A stretch of 64,000 bases of DNA from positions 62,001 to 126,000 of the forward strand of contig JAFLEF010000003.1 in assembly GCA_017309115.1 (NCBI GenBank). Direction: 5' to 3'. Under the pieces are notes generated by a model, which did no database searches, was not told where the DNA came from, and worked only from the letters and a program-made list of their open reading frames with translations. The translations under genes were made by a program, and so were the position numbers. Below, piece after piece: positions 8,971-17,561 of the stretch; positions within the stretch are counted from its first letter, which is position 1, and every line of letters begins with the position of its first letter. This DNA comes from Verrucomicrobiota bacterium (GTDB taxonomy: Bacteria; Verrucomicrobiota; Verrucomicrobiia; Limisphaerales; UBA9464).

Positions 8971-11234
8971 AGCCCGCGTTCCTGTTTGTCGGTTTGCTGT
9001 GGTTGGGGCTGATGGTCCGGGCCGCGGACGTCATTCCGGTGGTGCGTCCGCAGCGGACGACGCCAGTGGACTTCCGTTCCGAGATTCTGCCGTTGCTGCA
9101 GGCGAACTGTCTGCCCTGTCACAACAAGACCACGACCAAGGCGGATCTGCTGCTGGAGACTCCGGCCGACATGCTCAAGGGCGGCGAAACCGGCCCGGCC
9201 ATCCTTGTTGGGGATGCGGCAGGATCCCTGTTAATGAAGTTGTCCACGCATGCCGAGAAGCCGCGCATGCCACCCCGGGACAGCAAGGTGAACGCCGTGG
9301 ACTTCACGCCGGAACAGTTGGGTCTGCTGGCGCGTTGGATTGAGGAAGGCGCCAAGGCGGGGGACGGTTCGGTGGAGCAGGTTCGCTGGTTGCCGTCGGC
9401 GCCCGAGTTGCGCGCTAGTTACGCCGTCGCTCTGAGCGCGGATGGCCAGTTCGTGGCCGCGGGTCGGGGCAATCGGCTCTGGATTTATCATCGGCCCACC
9501 GCGCAACCGGTTGCCGAGCTGATCTCGCCCGGCGGCGGCAGTGCTCAGCGCGATGTGGTGGGTTCCCTGGCGTTCCGAGCGGATGGTCAGCAATTGGCCG
9601 CAGGAGGATTTCGCGAAATTCGGCTCTGGCAGCGAATTCAGCCCGCCTTCCAACGGAGTTCGGGTTCGTTGGTCTCGGCGGCCACGCGCGGTTCTTCTGC
9701 CACGGCCGATGGCAGCCGCCTGGTCCGTTCGAATGCGCCGGGTCAGTTGGAGTTGGTGTCGTCCAACGGAGCGGTCATCGCCCCGCTGAAGGGCGATTCG
9801 CGGCAGGTGCAGGCGGTTCGCCTCGCGGAATTGAACCTGGAGTCCGCCCGGAGTGGATTGGCGGTCACACAGCGGCGAGTCGAAGCCGCCGAGAAGGAAC
9901 AGAAGAATCAGAGCGAACGACTAGGCCGGGGCCGGGAAGCGCGGTTGGCGGCGCTCGATGCGGTGAGCGGACGGTACAAAGCCCAGAACAAGGCGACGGA
10001 GGAACTTCAGGCGGCAGAGTTGGCGCTGACGCAGTTGCCGGCGGACGCCAAGGAGGAGGACAAGAAGGCGCGCACGGCCCGGGTGGAAGCAGCTCGCAAA
10101 GCGATGGACGCCGCCAAGGGCGAACTCGAGACGGCTCAGCGCAAATTGGCGGTGAGTGACGAGGAACTTCGTCTGACCGATCTGGCGGTGGAGTTGAGTC
10201 GGGTGGAGTCCAGCCGATGGCAAGAGCTCCGCTCCGGCGCCAGCAATCGGTTGGCTTCCGTGGAACGGGAGCGCACGGAGCGACAAAAGGAGTTGGACGC
10301 GGCGCCGTTCCCGTTGAGCTGGGGACTTTCTCCAGACGGCCGCTGGTGGGTGGTTCAAGCGGCGTCCGATCGGTTGACGATTGCGTCGGGTCTCACCGGT
10401 GAAGCCTTGGAGACTTGGGAGGCGCCGGGGCCGGTGGATGACTGGGGCTGGGGCGAAGGTCAGTCTGTGCGAATTCGCTGCGGCGATCAGGTCTTCGAAC
10501 GGTCGTTACTCCCGACGTGGACACTTCAGGGCGTGTTGGGGGGCGAAGCGAAGCCGGGTCCGTTGGTGGATCGCGTTGGAGCATTGGGCTACTCGCCGGA
10601 TGGGCGTTGGCTGGCCAGTGGTTCCGGGGAACCGTCGCGCAGTGGCGACGTGTCGTGGTGGGATCCCAGCTCCGGAGCGTGGTTGGGAACGATTACGAAT
10701 TTGCACAGCGACACCGTGCTTGCGGTGTCCTTTTCCCCGGACAGCCGGTTGCTGGCGTCGGGCGGAGCGGATCGGTTCGCCCGCGTGGTGGATCTTCAGG
10801 CTGCCCAGGCGTTGCGAGCGCTGGAGGGTCACACCGGACACGTGCTGGCCGTGGGGTGGAAGAATGATTCCACGACGTTGGCGAGTGCCGGAGCGGATCT
10901 GACCGTGAAGTTCTGGGACACGTCCACTGGCGAGAAGCGAAAGCAGGCGGGCGGCTTTGAGCGGGAAGTGACCGGCGTCGCGTTTTTGAAGGACGATCAG
11001 TGGGTGGCCACCGGGCATCCGCGGGAGCTGCGGGTGGTGAATGAAAACGGTGACCGGGTTCGAGTACTGACGGGTCTGGGCGACCTGGCGTATTCCCTCG
11101 CGATTTCCGCTGATGGCCGCTGGATCGTGGCGGGCGGGGAGGACGGCGTGATCCGCATTTGGGACCGCGACACCGAAGCGCCTCGCTGGCAATTCCCACC
11201 GCCGGCGGCTCCGGTGGCCTCGGCGGCACCGTAG
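8967..11234 (+). CDS. Cytochrome c-like (PSCyt1) and WD40 repeat protein
   Basis: This 755-residue protein has a signal peptide (to about VRAAD, residue 21) and a planctomycete-type cytochrome c domain with CLPCH near residues 48-52 (the haem site) and the downstream RMPPRD segment. A WD40 beta-propeller is split into two blocks, about residues 145-235 and 440-740, with clear repeats ending in IWDRD, FWDTS and VVDLQ. Between them lies a long charged alpha-helical region (about 270-440) that should form a coiled coil, an unusual insertion in a propeller. It ends the five-gene operon and overlaps the preceding gene by four bases. It is probably periplasmic and haem-bearing; partner and substrate unknown. 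Confidence 0.8.
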   Translation: MKPAFLFVGLLWLGLMVRAADVIPVVRPQRTTPVDFRSEILPLLQANCLPCHNKTTTKADLLLETPADMLKGGETGPAILVGDAAGSLLMKLSTHAEKPRMPPRDSKVNAVDFTPEQLGLLARWIEEGAKAGDGSVEQVRWLPSAPELRASYAVALSADGQFVAAGRGNRLWIYHRPTAQPVAELISPGGGSAQRDVVGSLAFRADGQQLAAGGFREIRLWQRIQPAFQRSSGSLVSAATRGSSATADGSRLVRSNAPGQLELVSSNGAVIAPLKGDSRQVQAVRLAELNLESARSGLAVTQRRVEAAEKEQKNQSERLGRGREARLAALDAVSGRYKAQNKATEELQAAELALTQLPADAKEEDKKARTARVEAARKAMDAAKGELETAQRKLAVSDEELRLTDLAVELSRVESSRWQELRSGASNRLASVERERTERQKELDAAPFPLSWGLSPDGRWWVVQAASDRLTIASGLTGEALETWEAPGPVDDWGWGEGQSVRIRCGDQVFERSLLPTWTLQGVLGGEAKPGPLVDRVGALGYSPDGRWLASGSGEPSRSGDVSWWDPSSGAWLGTITNLHSDTVLAVSFSPDSRLLASGGADRFARVVDLQAAQALRALEGHTGHVLAVGWKNDSTTLASAGADLTVKFWDTSTGEKRKQAGGFEREVTGVAFLKDDQWVATGHPRELRVVNENGDRVRVLTGLGDLAYSLAISADGRWIVAGGEDGVIRIWDRDTEAPRWQFPPPAAPVASAAP

Positions 11235-11325
11235 ACTATTCTATTTTATGGAATGCGGCTGAGTTCGGGCGTTCGGCGAAAGAATGCGTGAGCCAACGCG
11301 ATTCACGCTGTCGGTAAGGAAAAGC

Positions 11326-11901
11326 ATGAAGACATCACCATTACGTGCATTCACCGTCGTCCTTCTTCTATTGGTATTCCCAGGTTCCGCACAGACGACA
11401 GACGCGAGCAAAGAAATAGAAAAGGTCATTGGTGACTACTTCGCCGCAATCTCTGAGCGAGACACACCCGCGATGCGTAAAGTCCTGGCAAAGCAGTTTG
11501 TAGCAATGGACACGGTGACCAAAGGCGGAAATAAAAGCGCTCGCATAGGGTATTTGGATACGGCCGCGGACGAACAAATCCTTCCACCCGAAGGAAACAA
11601 GGATATGGCAGGATTTCGCGTGTCCGCTCTGAAAGCGGAGTTCTCAGATTCGAACCCGACGGCAGCGATTGCGTCATTCACGATTTCGCGTGCTCTTACG
11701 GAAAAGCAGCTTGAAGACTTTCGGAGAGCGATCGATCCCAAGGTGTTCACGGATGCGGGAGTCACGGTTCCCAAGGATTATGAGGTTCAGCGAGCGCGGA
11801 TACAGAAGTGGGTTTCCGAAAAGCATATGCAGTTTTCCCTGCTGGCCATGCTTGGGCAACAGGATGGGGAATGGAAAATCGTCTGCATGTCCTTTCCTTG
11901 A
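11326..11901 (+). CDS. Small secreted NTF2/SnoaL-like protein
   Basis: This 191-residue protein has a clean signal peptide (MKTSPLRAF, hydrophobic core, cut after GSAQ). The body begins ASKEIEKVIGDYFAAISERD, typical of NTF2-like/DUF4440 folds, which are small cone-shaped domains used for binding or simple catalysis. The ATG at 11326 is preferred over one 42 bases upstream because an AAGGA ribosome site precedes it and the signal peptide starts there. Its sequence and that of the next gene are visibly richer in A and T than the operons around them, hinting at separate origin. The fold assignment is tentative. Confidence 0.55.
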   Translation: MKTSPLRAFTVVLLLLVFPGSAQTTDASKEIEKVIGDYFAAISERDTPAMRKVLAKQFVAMDTVTKGGNKSARIGYLDTAADEQILPPEGNKDMAGFRVSALKAEFSDSNPTAAIASFTISRALTEKQLEDFRRAIDPKVFTDAGVTVPKDYEVQRARIQKWVSEKHMQFSLLAMLGQQDGEWKIVCMSFP

Positions 11902-11984
11902 TGATCCAAAATGCACGGAGGTTTCAGCCGAACCCGGCACATGCACCGAACGCCGCGATGGCGCTCTGATCTCTGGTGATGCTT

Positions 11985-12326
11985 ATGCGCCTGAATATTC
12001 TGCTCCTCGTGGCGGCGGCATTGGCCGCCGGCTGTTCGCGTTCTCCAATCCTCCTCACCATCCAGAATGAGTCACCGCTAACACTCAGCAACGTCGTCGC
12101 CTCAGGCTCAGGCTTCTCCGAGCGTATCGCCAGTATCTCGCCAGGAGGTGAGAGTCGCCTGCACATACGACCCGAAGGGAAGTTCACAGTCCGTTTAATG
12201 TACGATGCAGGCACGCGACGTCTGGACTCTGGGCCACAAGCGTACTTTGACTCGGCCGGGGTTTTTCGTGTCATGACGACGGTCAAAAGGAATCTGAGCG
12301 TTACGGTCGCGGCGGCGAGTCACTAG
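11985..12326 (+). CDS. Small putative lipoprotein
   Basis: This 113-residue protein has a lipoprotein signal: MRLNILLLVAAALAAGCS, with Cys18 as the likely lipidated residue (lipobox LAAGC). The rest is a short beta-rich stretch (LLTIQNESPLTLSNVV, then FTVRLMY) without a recognised family. Alternative starts lie at 11979 (ATG) and 11976 (GTG); 11985 gives the most usual signal peptide. It lies 83 bases after the NTF2-like gene on the same strand and shares its lower GC. No function can be assigned. Confidence 0.5.
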   Translation: MRLNILLLVAAALAAGCSRSPILLTIQNESPLTLSNVVASGSGFSERIASISPGGESRLHIRPEGKFTVRLMYDAGTRRLDSGPQAYFDSAGVFRVMTTVKRNLSVTVAAASH

Positions 12327-12442
12327 CCCGGATATTTCACACTCTTTCTGCTGTGGCTGGATGCAGGTCCGTCTGGCGGCGTTGGCCTCGCATTCCTCGC
12401 CCGGGTGGGATTGGAGGGCGCGGGAAGGCGGGAACGTTAGGA

Positions 12443-12457
12443 ACCCCGGTTTGGGGT
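12443..12457. terminator. Weak hairpin between convergent genes
   Basis: ACCCC (12443-12447) and GGGGT (12453-12457) form a short inverted repeat between the rightward lipoprotein gene and the leftward chorismate-lyase-like gene. The position suits a bidirectional terminator, but the stem is only five pairs and no clear T run follows. Confidence 0.25.
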
Positions 12458-12467
12458 CTGGGCCACG

Positions 12468-13022
12468 TTAAGAAGGGGACTGGGATGGAGGAAGAATCTC
12501 TACGATCTCGGCGAGGACGGCGCCTTCGGCGTTGCGCAGGGTGTTCTGGCGACCGTAGAGGGGTTGGGACTTTACGAGCTTCAGGGAGCGTTGGATGAAG
12601 TCGTCGGCGGCAAATCGCAGGTAGGCGGTGGGACTGCTGGTGTAGGTAATGCCACTCTCGTTCAGAATGCCGCCGAGCGGTCGGCGCTCTTCGAGGATCT
12701 GCTGACGCCAGGGTTCCGGGAAACGCGTCAGGTAGATCTTGATCGCTCCAAACTCTACGCTGCGTTCGGTCTCGTCGAGTTCGAGAACGGATTCCCGCCA
12801 GTAGGCATCGGCCGTGTGGTAACGCGACAGCACCCGCAAATGAATCCGACCGGCATGGAAATTCTCCAGAGTCCGGGTCATGTCCCGCTCATGGACCAGG
12901 AGGCTGTGGTCTGGCTCGGGAACTTCGTCGGGTGCCAGAATGGTGAACGTGGGCAGGAGACGGTTCTGTCGGGCATAGAACTCATCCAGCGGACGAATGA
13001 ACTGGAGGGCGGACTGGCTCAT
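12468..13022 (-). CDS. Chorismate pyruvate-lyase-like (UTRA-fold) protein
   Basis: This 184-residue soluble protein has no signal peptide. It contains a central R-x(n)-E-x2-VEFGAIKIYL-x2-FP stretch and a later PLGGILNESGI segment, which together resemble the UTRA/chorismate-lyase fold (UbiC and DUF98 families). Those enzymes split chorismate into 4-hydroxybenzoate and pyruvate, feeding quinone, pigment or lipid synthesis. The similarity is judged by motif layout only, so a ligand-binding relative is possible. It is the last gene of the leftward operon and its ATG overlaps the stop of the phosphotriesterase-family gene (ATGA), so translation is coupled. Confidence 0.5.
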   Translation of the reverse strand: MSQSALQFIRPLDEFYARQNRLLPTFTILAPDEVPEPDHSLLVHERDMTRTLENFHAGRIHLRVLSRYHTADAYWRESVLELDETERSVEFGAIKIYLTRFPEPWRQQILEERRPLGGILNESGITYTSSPTAYLRFAADDFIQRSLKLVKSQPLYGRQNTLRNAEGAVLAEIVEILPPSQSPS

Positions 13023-14068
13023 GAAAGGAGACGCGGGCGCAGGGTCAGGGCGGATCGTGGGTTCACGACCAGCAGTTGCTGAAGGTCAGCTTCGGTGAAG
13101 CCCCGGGTGCGCAAGTCCGGGATTAACTGGCTGAACAAGGACGAAAAGGGAGTCGGGTTGCCGTTGCCAAAGAGGGTGAGCTTGTTGCCGCTCGGGGCAT
13201 CTCCGTCCACGGCCCAGCCGTCGTCGTGCGACAGGAGTACGCGGTTCAGGGTGCCAGCCTCCCGATGCGCGACGATCATCGCCGGATAGCGAAGCACGTT
13301 CGGTCCGGAGAGCGAGTAGCCATCCAGACTGATCCACGCGCCCAGTCGGGCCGCCTCAATCTGAATAGGGCCGGGATCGTTTTGGGCATGAACCCAGATC
13401 AAGGCGTCAGGGCGAACTCCTTCCTCCCGGAGGAGCTTCAGTTCGTCCAGGGCGGCGGCGCCGTCGCCGGTGTGAATGGCTATTGTCAGGCCCGAGAAGC
13501 GGTGAACCCGGGCCGCGGCCCGCACCAGCTTGGCATCGACCGAGGGAAGTGCCCCATTGCCGGTTCCGAGCTTGAGGAATCCCGGTCGGATCCCGGTGCC
13601 GTCGAGACCATCCAACCACTCGCGTTTCCAGCGATCAGCGATCTGATCCACGGATTCCGTTAGCGCCTCAGGAGGAAGAAAGCGGTGGTTTACCGCCGCG
13701 TACCAGCCCGTGTTGGCGAGCACCTGAAGCCTGGTTTCACGGGAAAGTCGCCGGAGCAAATCCGGGTTCCGTCCGATGAACCGGGGCGTGCATTCCACCA
13801 AGGTCTTCACTCCCTCGCGCTGGAGTCGTTCGAAGTGGGGTCGGGCCAGATCGAAAGCCAGTTGGGAATCGTACCGGTCTGGCGAAGTTCGGGCCGCACC
13901 GATGAAGTCCACTGCGACATGCTCATGCACGAGCGTGCGACCCAGATCGGCAGCGGGAATCAGTCCAGTCACGGTCATCACCTGGTCCGGCGCTTCAGCT
14001 GCGTTTGCGCCAAGCAGCGCGCTGCTCACGGCGAGGGCCGAGGTGTGGAGAAAGGCGCGACGCTTCAT
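13019..14068 (-). CDS. Phosphotriesterase-family metallohydrolase
   Basis: This 349-residue protein has a short Tat-like or Sec signal (MKRRAFLHTSALAVSSALLG), so it is probably exported. The TIM-barrel metal ligands of the phosphotriesterase family are present: HEH at 48-50, a candidate carboxylated lysine in LKLGTG (K166), H199 in AIHTGD, H227 in WVHAQND, and D282 in LLSHDDGW. Family members hydrolyse lactones, phosphoesters or sugar phosphates; the substrate here is unknown. It overlaps both neighbours by ATGA motifs, placing it in one transcript with the beta-helix protein upstream and the chorismate-lyase-like gene downstream. Length is normal for the family. Confidence 0.82.
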   Translation of the reverse strand: MKRRAFLHTSALAVSSALLGANAAEAPDQVMTVTGLIPAADLGRTLVHEHVAVDFIGAARTSPDRYDSQLAFDLARPHFERLQREGVKTLVECTPRFIGRNPDLLRRLSRETRLQVLANTGWYAAVNHRFLPPEALTESVDQIADRWKREWLDGLDGTGIRPGFLKLGTGNGALPSVDAKLVRAAARVHRFSGLTIAIHTGDGAAALDELKLLREEGVRPDALIWVHAQNDPGPIQIEAARLGAWISLDGYSLSGPNVLRYPAMIVAHREAGTLNRVLLSHDDGWAVDGDAPSGNKLTLFGNGNPTPFSSLFSQLIPDLRTRGFTEADLQQLLVVNPRSALTLRPRLLS

Positions 14069-16185
14069 CGGTTCAAGGGCAGACGCGGACGATCGGCGTC
14101 CTTTTGCAAACCGATTCGGTCGCGGGGAATGGGTTCGAATCCGGGTGGTGCGATCCCGGCCGGCACCGTGAATTGGGAGGGGCGGGGAGCATTCTCACCG
14201 GCCGGATTCACGACCACGTTGTTCTCCAATTGCAGATCCTCCGGGCGCGCATTCCACGCTGTATCGAGCCAGGGACCGTAGCAAAGGTTGCGCTTCACCA
14301 TGTTGCCCTCCGGCGGCACCCCTTGGAAGGCTTCGCCGGTTTGGGCATACCACCGGTCCAGTGACTTCAATGCCGGATAGCGTTCCCGGTACAGCGGGGC
14401 GGGCACGGCAGCCAGTTGCTGGCGCATGAAAATGTTCACCATGTCCCGCCAGACGGGCGATTTGTCGAGACCGCGTCCGTCCACTCGCACCGCGGGATCA
14501 CAGTCGACGAACAGGTTGTTCTCTACCCGATGATCCCGACCGCCGCCGATGAACACCGCCCAGTGCACTTTGTAGAAGAGGTTGCCAGACACTTCGACGC
14601 CGCTGACGCAGTCATCGAGGTACACGCCCATCGAACCCATGCCGACGCCGCCCGTCTCGTGGAGGTAATTGAAGCGAACCCGGTTTCCGCGGAAGGAATA
14701 GTCCCGGCCACTGTAGATGGCGCCGACATCGCCGGTCTCGAGAGCGACGTGGTGAATCTCGTTGTACTCGATCAGGTGATCGTTGCCGTTGAACAGAATC
14801 GCGCAGTGCGGATGATCCTGAATAAGATTGTGGCGAACCTGATGTCCCACGCCGCTGAGCAAGACCGCCGGCACGTAACACTTTGACCAACGTCCCTGGC
14901 GTTGGAAGTGGCAGTTCTCCACCACGTGTCCCGAGGGTTCGAGCGTTTGCCGGTTGCCCCCCGACAGCGTTACGCCGCCGTCGCCGGTGTCGAAGAGGTT
15001 GCAACTGACCACTGAGTGTCCGCGACCACCCTCGATCGTCAGGCCGTTGTTGCCCAGATTGCGGAGGGTGATACCCGCGAGTCGATTGCTGGTGCCGCCC
15101 CGTATCTCTACGCCGTTGCCCCGGCTGCCTTCCAGGATGAATCCGCGCAAGGTCAGATGTGAAACGTCCTGCAGACGGATCAGCGGTTGATCGAGGAGGG
15201 ATAGCAGAATCTCGGCATTCTGGGCCGGCCCGGGCGGCCAGAAGTAGAGCACCCCGGTCGCTGTCTCGAGGTACCATTCCCCGGGTTGGTCGAGTTCCTC
15301 GAGAACATTGAGAAAGTAAAACCGCTGGCCGGTGCGGAATCCGTAGAGACCGTGCGGCGGTGCGGTGAGGATCCGTCGTTTTTCCAAATCCAGATCGGCG
15401 ATGCGTTCGTAGGAATTGGCCCAATCCCACGCCCAGTAGCCGTGAACCCAGACATTGGTGGGATTCTGCCACGTGCGCGGTCGGTCGCCGGTATAGAGGA
15501 AGCCGCCGGGAAGCTCGCCGATTTTGCCCCCGTGATCGTCGCCCTTGCCGGAGTCGGCCGGGAATCCCGCGATCTTCTCGAAGGAACCTTCGTTGGGCCA
15601 GCGAGCGAGCGTCATGGGCCGGCCATTGAAGAACAGTTCCGAGTGCGCGGGTGTGGTGGGCCGGGAAAAGCCCCGGGATTGCAGGGCGCCGAAGTTGGTT
15701 AGGCCCAGGGCACGCAGGTCGAGCTCCAGCACATTGGTCCGGGCGGACTCGGGCAAACGCGCGAGAATGGCGGCGTTGGTAACCGGGACAAATCCGGTGA
15801 GGCGACGCCCTCCCAGCCAGCGGACTCGCGCCCCTTCTTCCGCCCGCCACTTGATCGGGGAAAGGCTGGTGCCGGAATCCGCTTCGGTAAATTCAAGCGC
15901 CGTGGTGCGCGGATAATCCCCTTCGTATAGCCAGACCGTCAGTCCACCTCGGGGCAGCGCTCCGTTGACTTTCAGTCTGCGGACGGCGGCTTGGGCTCGC
16001 TCGACCGTGGCAAAGGGGCGGTTGGCTGAGCCTGGAAAATCGTCAGATCCGTCGGGTGCCACGTAGAAGTCCGCCAGCAAGGACCAAGGCAGGCAGAGGC
16101 ATCCGACCAGCAGACCGAGAATCCAATCCCGACGGCCCGCGTTATACCCGCGCGCCGGCGAGGTGGGCCATCCAGGAAAGTTCAT
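14065..16185 (-). CDS. Secreted right-handed beta-helix protein
   Basis: This 706-residue protein has a signal peptide within residues 20-40 and then DFYVAPDGSDDFPGSANRPF, the usual opening of DUF1565/pectate-lyase-like beta-helix proteins. The middle third shows repeated parallel beta-helix rungs (GNNGLTIEGGRGHSV, CNLFDTGDGGVTLSGGN, NLIQDHPHCAILFNGNDHLI). Such proteins are often polysaccharide lyases or glycoside hydrolases acting outside the cytoplasm. The exact enzyme class cannot be told. ATG 16185 is used, with a GTG one codon earlier; it shares its first base with the stop of the radical SAM gene (TGATG), indicating translational coupling. Confidence 0.8.
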   Translation of the reverse strand: MNFPGWPTSPARGYNAGRRDWILGLLVGCLCLPWSLLADFYVAPDGSDDFPGSANRPFATVERAQAAVRRLKVNGALPRGGLTVWLYEGDYPRTTALEFTEADSGTSLSPIKWRAEEGARVRWLGGRRLTGFVPVTNAAILARLPESARTNVLELDLRALGLTNFGALQSRGFSRPTTPAHSELFFNGRPMTLARWPNEGSFEKIAGFPADSGKGDDHGGKIGELPGGFLYTGDRPRTWQNPTNVWVHGYWAWDWANSYERIADLDLEKRRILTAPPHGLYGFRTGQRFYFLNVLEELDQPGEWYLETATGVLYFWPPGPAQNAEILLSLLDQPLIRLQDVSHLTLRGFILEGSRGNGVEIRGGTSNRLAGITLRNLGNNGLTIEGGRGHSVVSCNLFDTGDGGVTLSGGNRQTLEPSGHVVENCHFQRQGRWSKCYVPAVLLSGVGHQVRHNLIQDHPHCAILFNGNDHLIEYNEIHHVALETGDVGAIYSGRDYSFRGNRVRFNYLHETGGVGMGSMGVYLDDCVSGVEVSGNLFYKVHWAVFIGGGRDHRVENNLFVDCDPAVRVDGRGLDKSPVWRDMVNIFMRQQLAAVPAPLYRERYPALKSLDRWYAQTGEAFQGVPPEGNMVKRNLCYGPWLDTAWNARPEDLQLENNVVVNPAGENAPRPSQFTVPAGIAPPGFEPIPRDRIGLQKDADRPRLPLNR

Positions 16186-17546
16186 CACGCGTAACGCCCC
16201 GATTTATGTTCCGGTTTGAAGAACTCGTGAAGGAGCCGATCCACCTGCAGCAGTCCGTCCCGGGTAATCCCGATGCGATCCCCGTCGTGGGTCAGGAATC
16301 CCTGATCCCGCAGCGTGGCCAAGGGTTGGGCAAATTGATCCCAGGGCGAACAGCCAAACTTCTGCGTGAACTTCGCGGCGCTGACACTGCCCAGCTTCAG
16401 CTGAAGCATGAATTCCCGGATGTAGCGTTCCTCGGCAGACGGTGTGAAGGCCCGATGTACCGGCAGTCGATCCGCGAGTACGGCATCGACGTACGGCTGG
16501 AAGTCATGGTGATTCTGATAATGCACCCCGTTGAGATGACCGAAGCTGGCCACACCGATCGAAAGAATATCGGCTCCGGAAAACAGACCGTCGCGATAGA
16601 CGAACTTCACCTGAGCTGGATCGCGCACCACCGTGGTGCCGCTGGTAACGGTGTACCCGATCTTTTCGAACTCGCCGTACGCGTAGTTGACCCAGCGACG
16701 TTTGGTTTCCCAGTCGGCTACGGGTGCTACCAGTTTACCCTCAGCCTTCATCTGTTGGTAGATGCCGGTGTTGTAGGGCACCTCCATCTGATAAATCGTC
16801 ACGGAGTCCGGCCGCAGGGCGACGGCCTTGGCGACCGCTTCCTGCCACTTCTCCTCGGTCTCCTCCACCATGCCGGCGATCAAGTCGATGTTGATCTGCG
16901 GGAAGCCGATTTCCCGGGCATAGGCGTAGGCGCGTTGCACTTCCTTGGAGCGATGGGCGCGTCCGTTGACTTCCAGGATGTGGTCATCGAAGTGCTCGAT
17001 GCCCAGGCTGAGACGGGTGACGCCCAAATCTCGAATCGCGCGAAGTTTGTGGTCAGTGAGCGTGCCGGGTTCGCCTTCGAAGGTGACTTCCTCGGCTTCG
17101 TCCCAGGGCAGGAGGCGCTTCATGCCGTCGGTCAGAAACTTCAGCTGATCCGGTGACAGGTAACTGGGAGTTCCACCGCCGAAGTAGACGAACTTCGGCT
17201 TGCGTCCGCCGATGATCGGCTTGGCGGCGTACACGGAGAGTTCGCGCAAAAGGGCGTCGAGGTAGCCCTTGATGTCGTCGGCATTCTTGTCGGTGTAGAC
17301 CCGGAAATAGCAAAAGTGGCAGCGCTTTCGGCAAAACGGGATGTGGGTGTACAGACCGAGCGGGGCGACTCCCGTGGGAGTGGCGACGGGAGGACGATTC
17401 AGCGCGTCGGTGAACTCGGGAATGAACTCGGGCTTCCAATAGGCAAACGGCGGGTAGTTCGCGACGAAGTAATTGCCGGCGGTGGTTTCCTTTTGGATTG
17501 GAGGACCGGCGGTCTTGGGGGGAGGGGCGATGGTGATCGAGCTCAT
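16185..17546 (-). CDS. HemN/HemW-like radical SAM protein
   Basis: This 453-residue cytoplasmic protein carries the radical SAM 4Fe-4S motif C72-x3-C76-x2-C79 (FCRKRCHFCYF), the FVYFGGGTPSYLS stretch and the RLSLGIEHFDD segment of the coproporphyrinogen oxidase-like group. Members are oxygen-independent coproporphyrinogen III dehydrogenases (HemN), haem chaperones (HemW) or other radical enzymes. An N-terminal extension of about 60 residues precedes the SAM domain, and the C-terminal winged-helix-like part (TRDGLLQVDRLLHEFF) is present. It lies 15 bases after the PQQ-propeller gene and touches the beta-helix gene, an odd setting for haem synthesis. The specific reaction is unresolved. Confidence 0.78.
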   Translation of the reverse strand: MSSITIAPPPKTAGPPIQKETTAGNYFVANYPPFAYWKPEFIPEFTDALNRPPVATPTGVAPLGLYTHIPFCRKRCHFCYFRVYTDKNADDIKGYLDALLRELSVYAAKPIIGGRKPKFVYFGGGTPSYLSPDQLKFLTDGMKRLLPWDEAEEVTFEGEPGTLTDHKLRAIRDLGVTRLSLGIEHFDDHILEVNGRAHRSKEVQRAYAYAREIGFPQINIDLIAGMVEETEEKWQEAVAKAVALRPDSVTIYQMEVPYNTGIYQQMKAEGKLVAPVADWETKRRWVNYAYGEFEKIGYTVTSGTTVVRDPAQVKFVYRDGLFSGADILSIGVASFGHLNGVHYQNHHDFQPYVDAVLADRLPVHRAFTPSAEERYIREFMLQLKLGSVSAAKFTQKFGCSPWDQFAQPLATLRDQGFLTHDGDRIGITRDGLLQVDRLLHEFFKPEHKSGRYA

Positions 17547-17561
17547 GGAAAAAGGGGGAAT

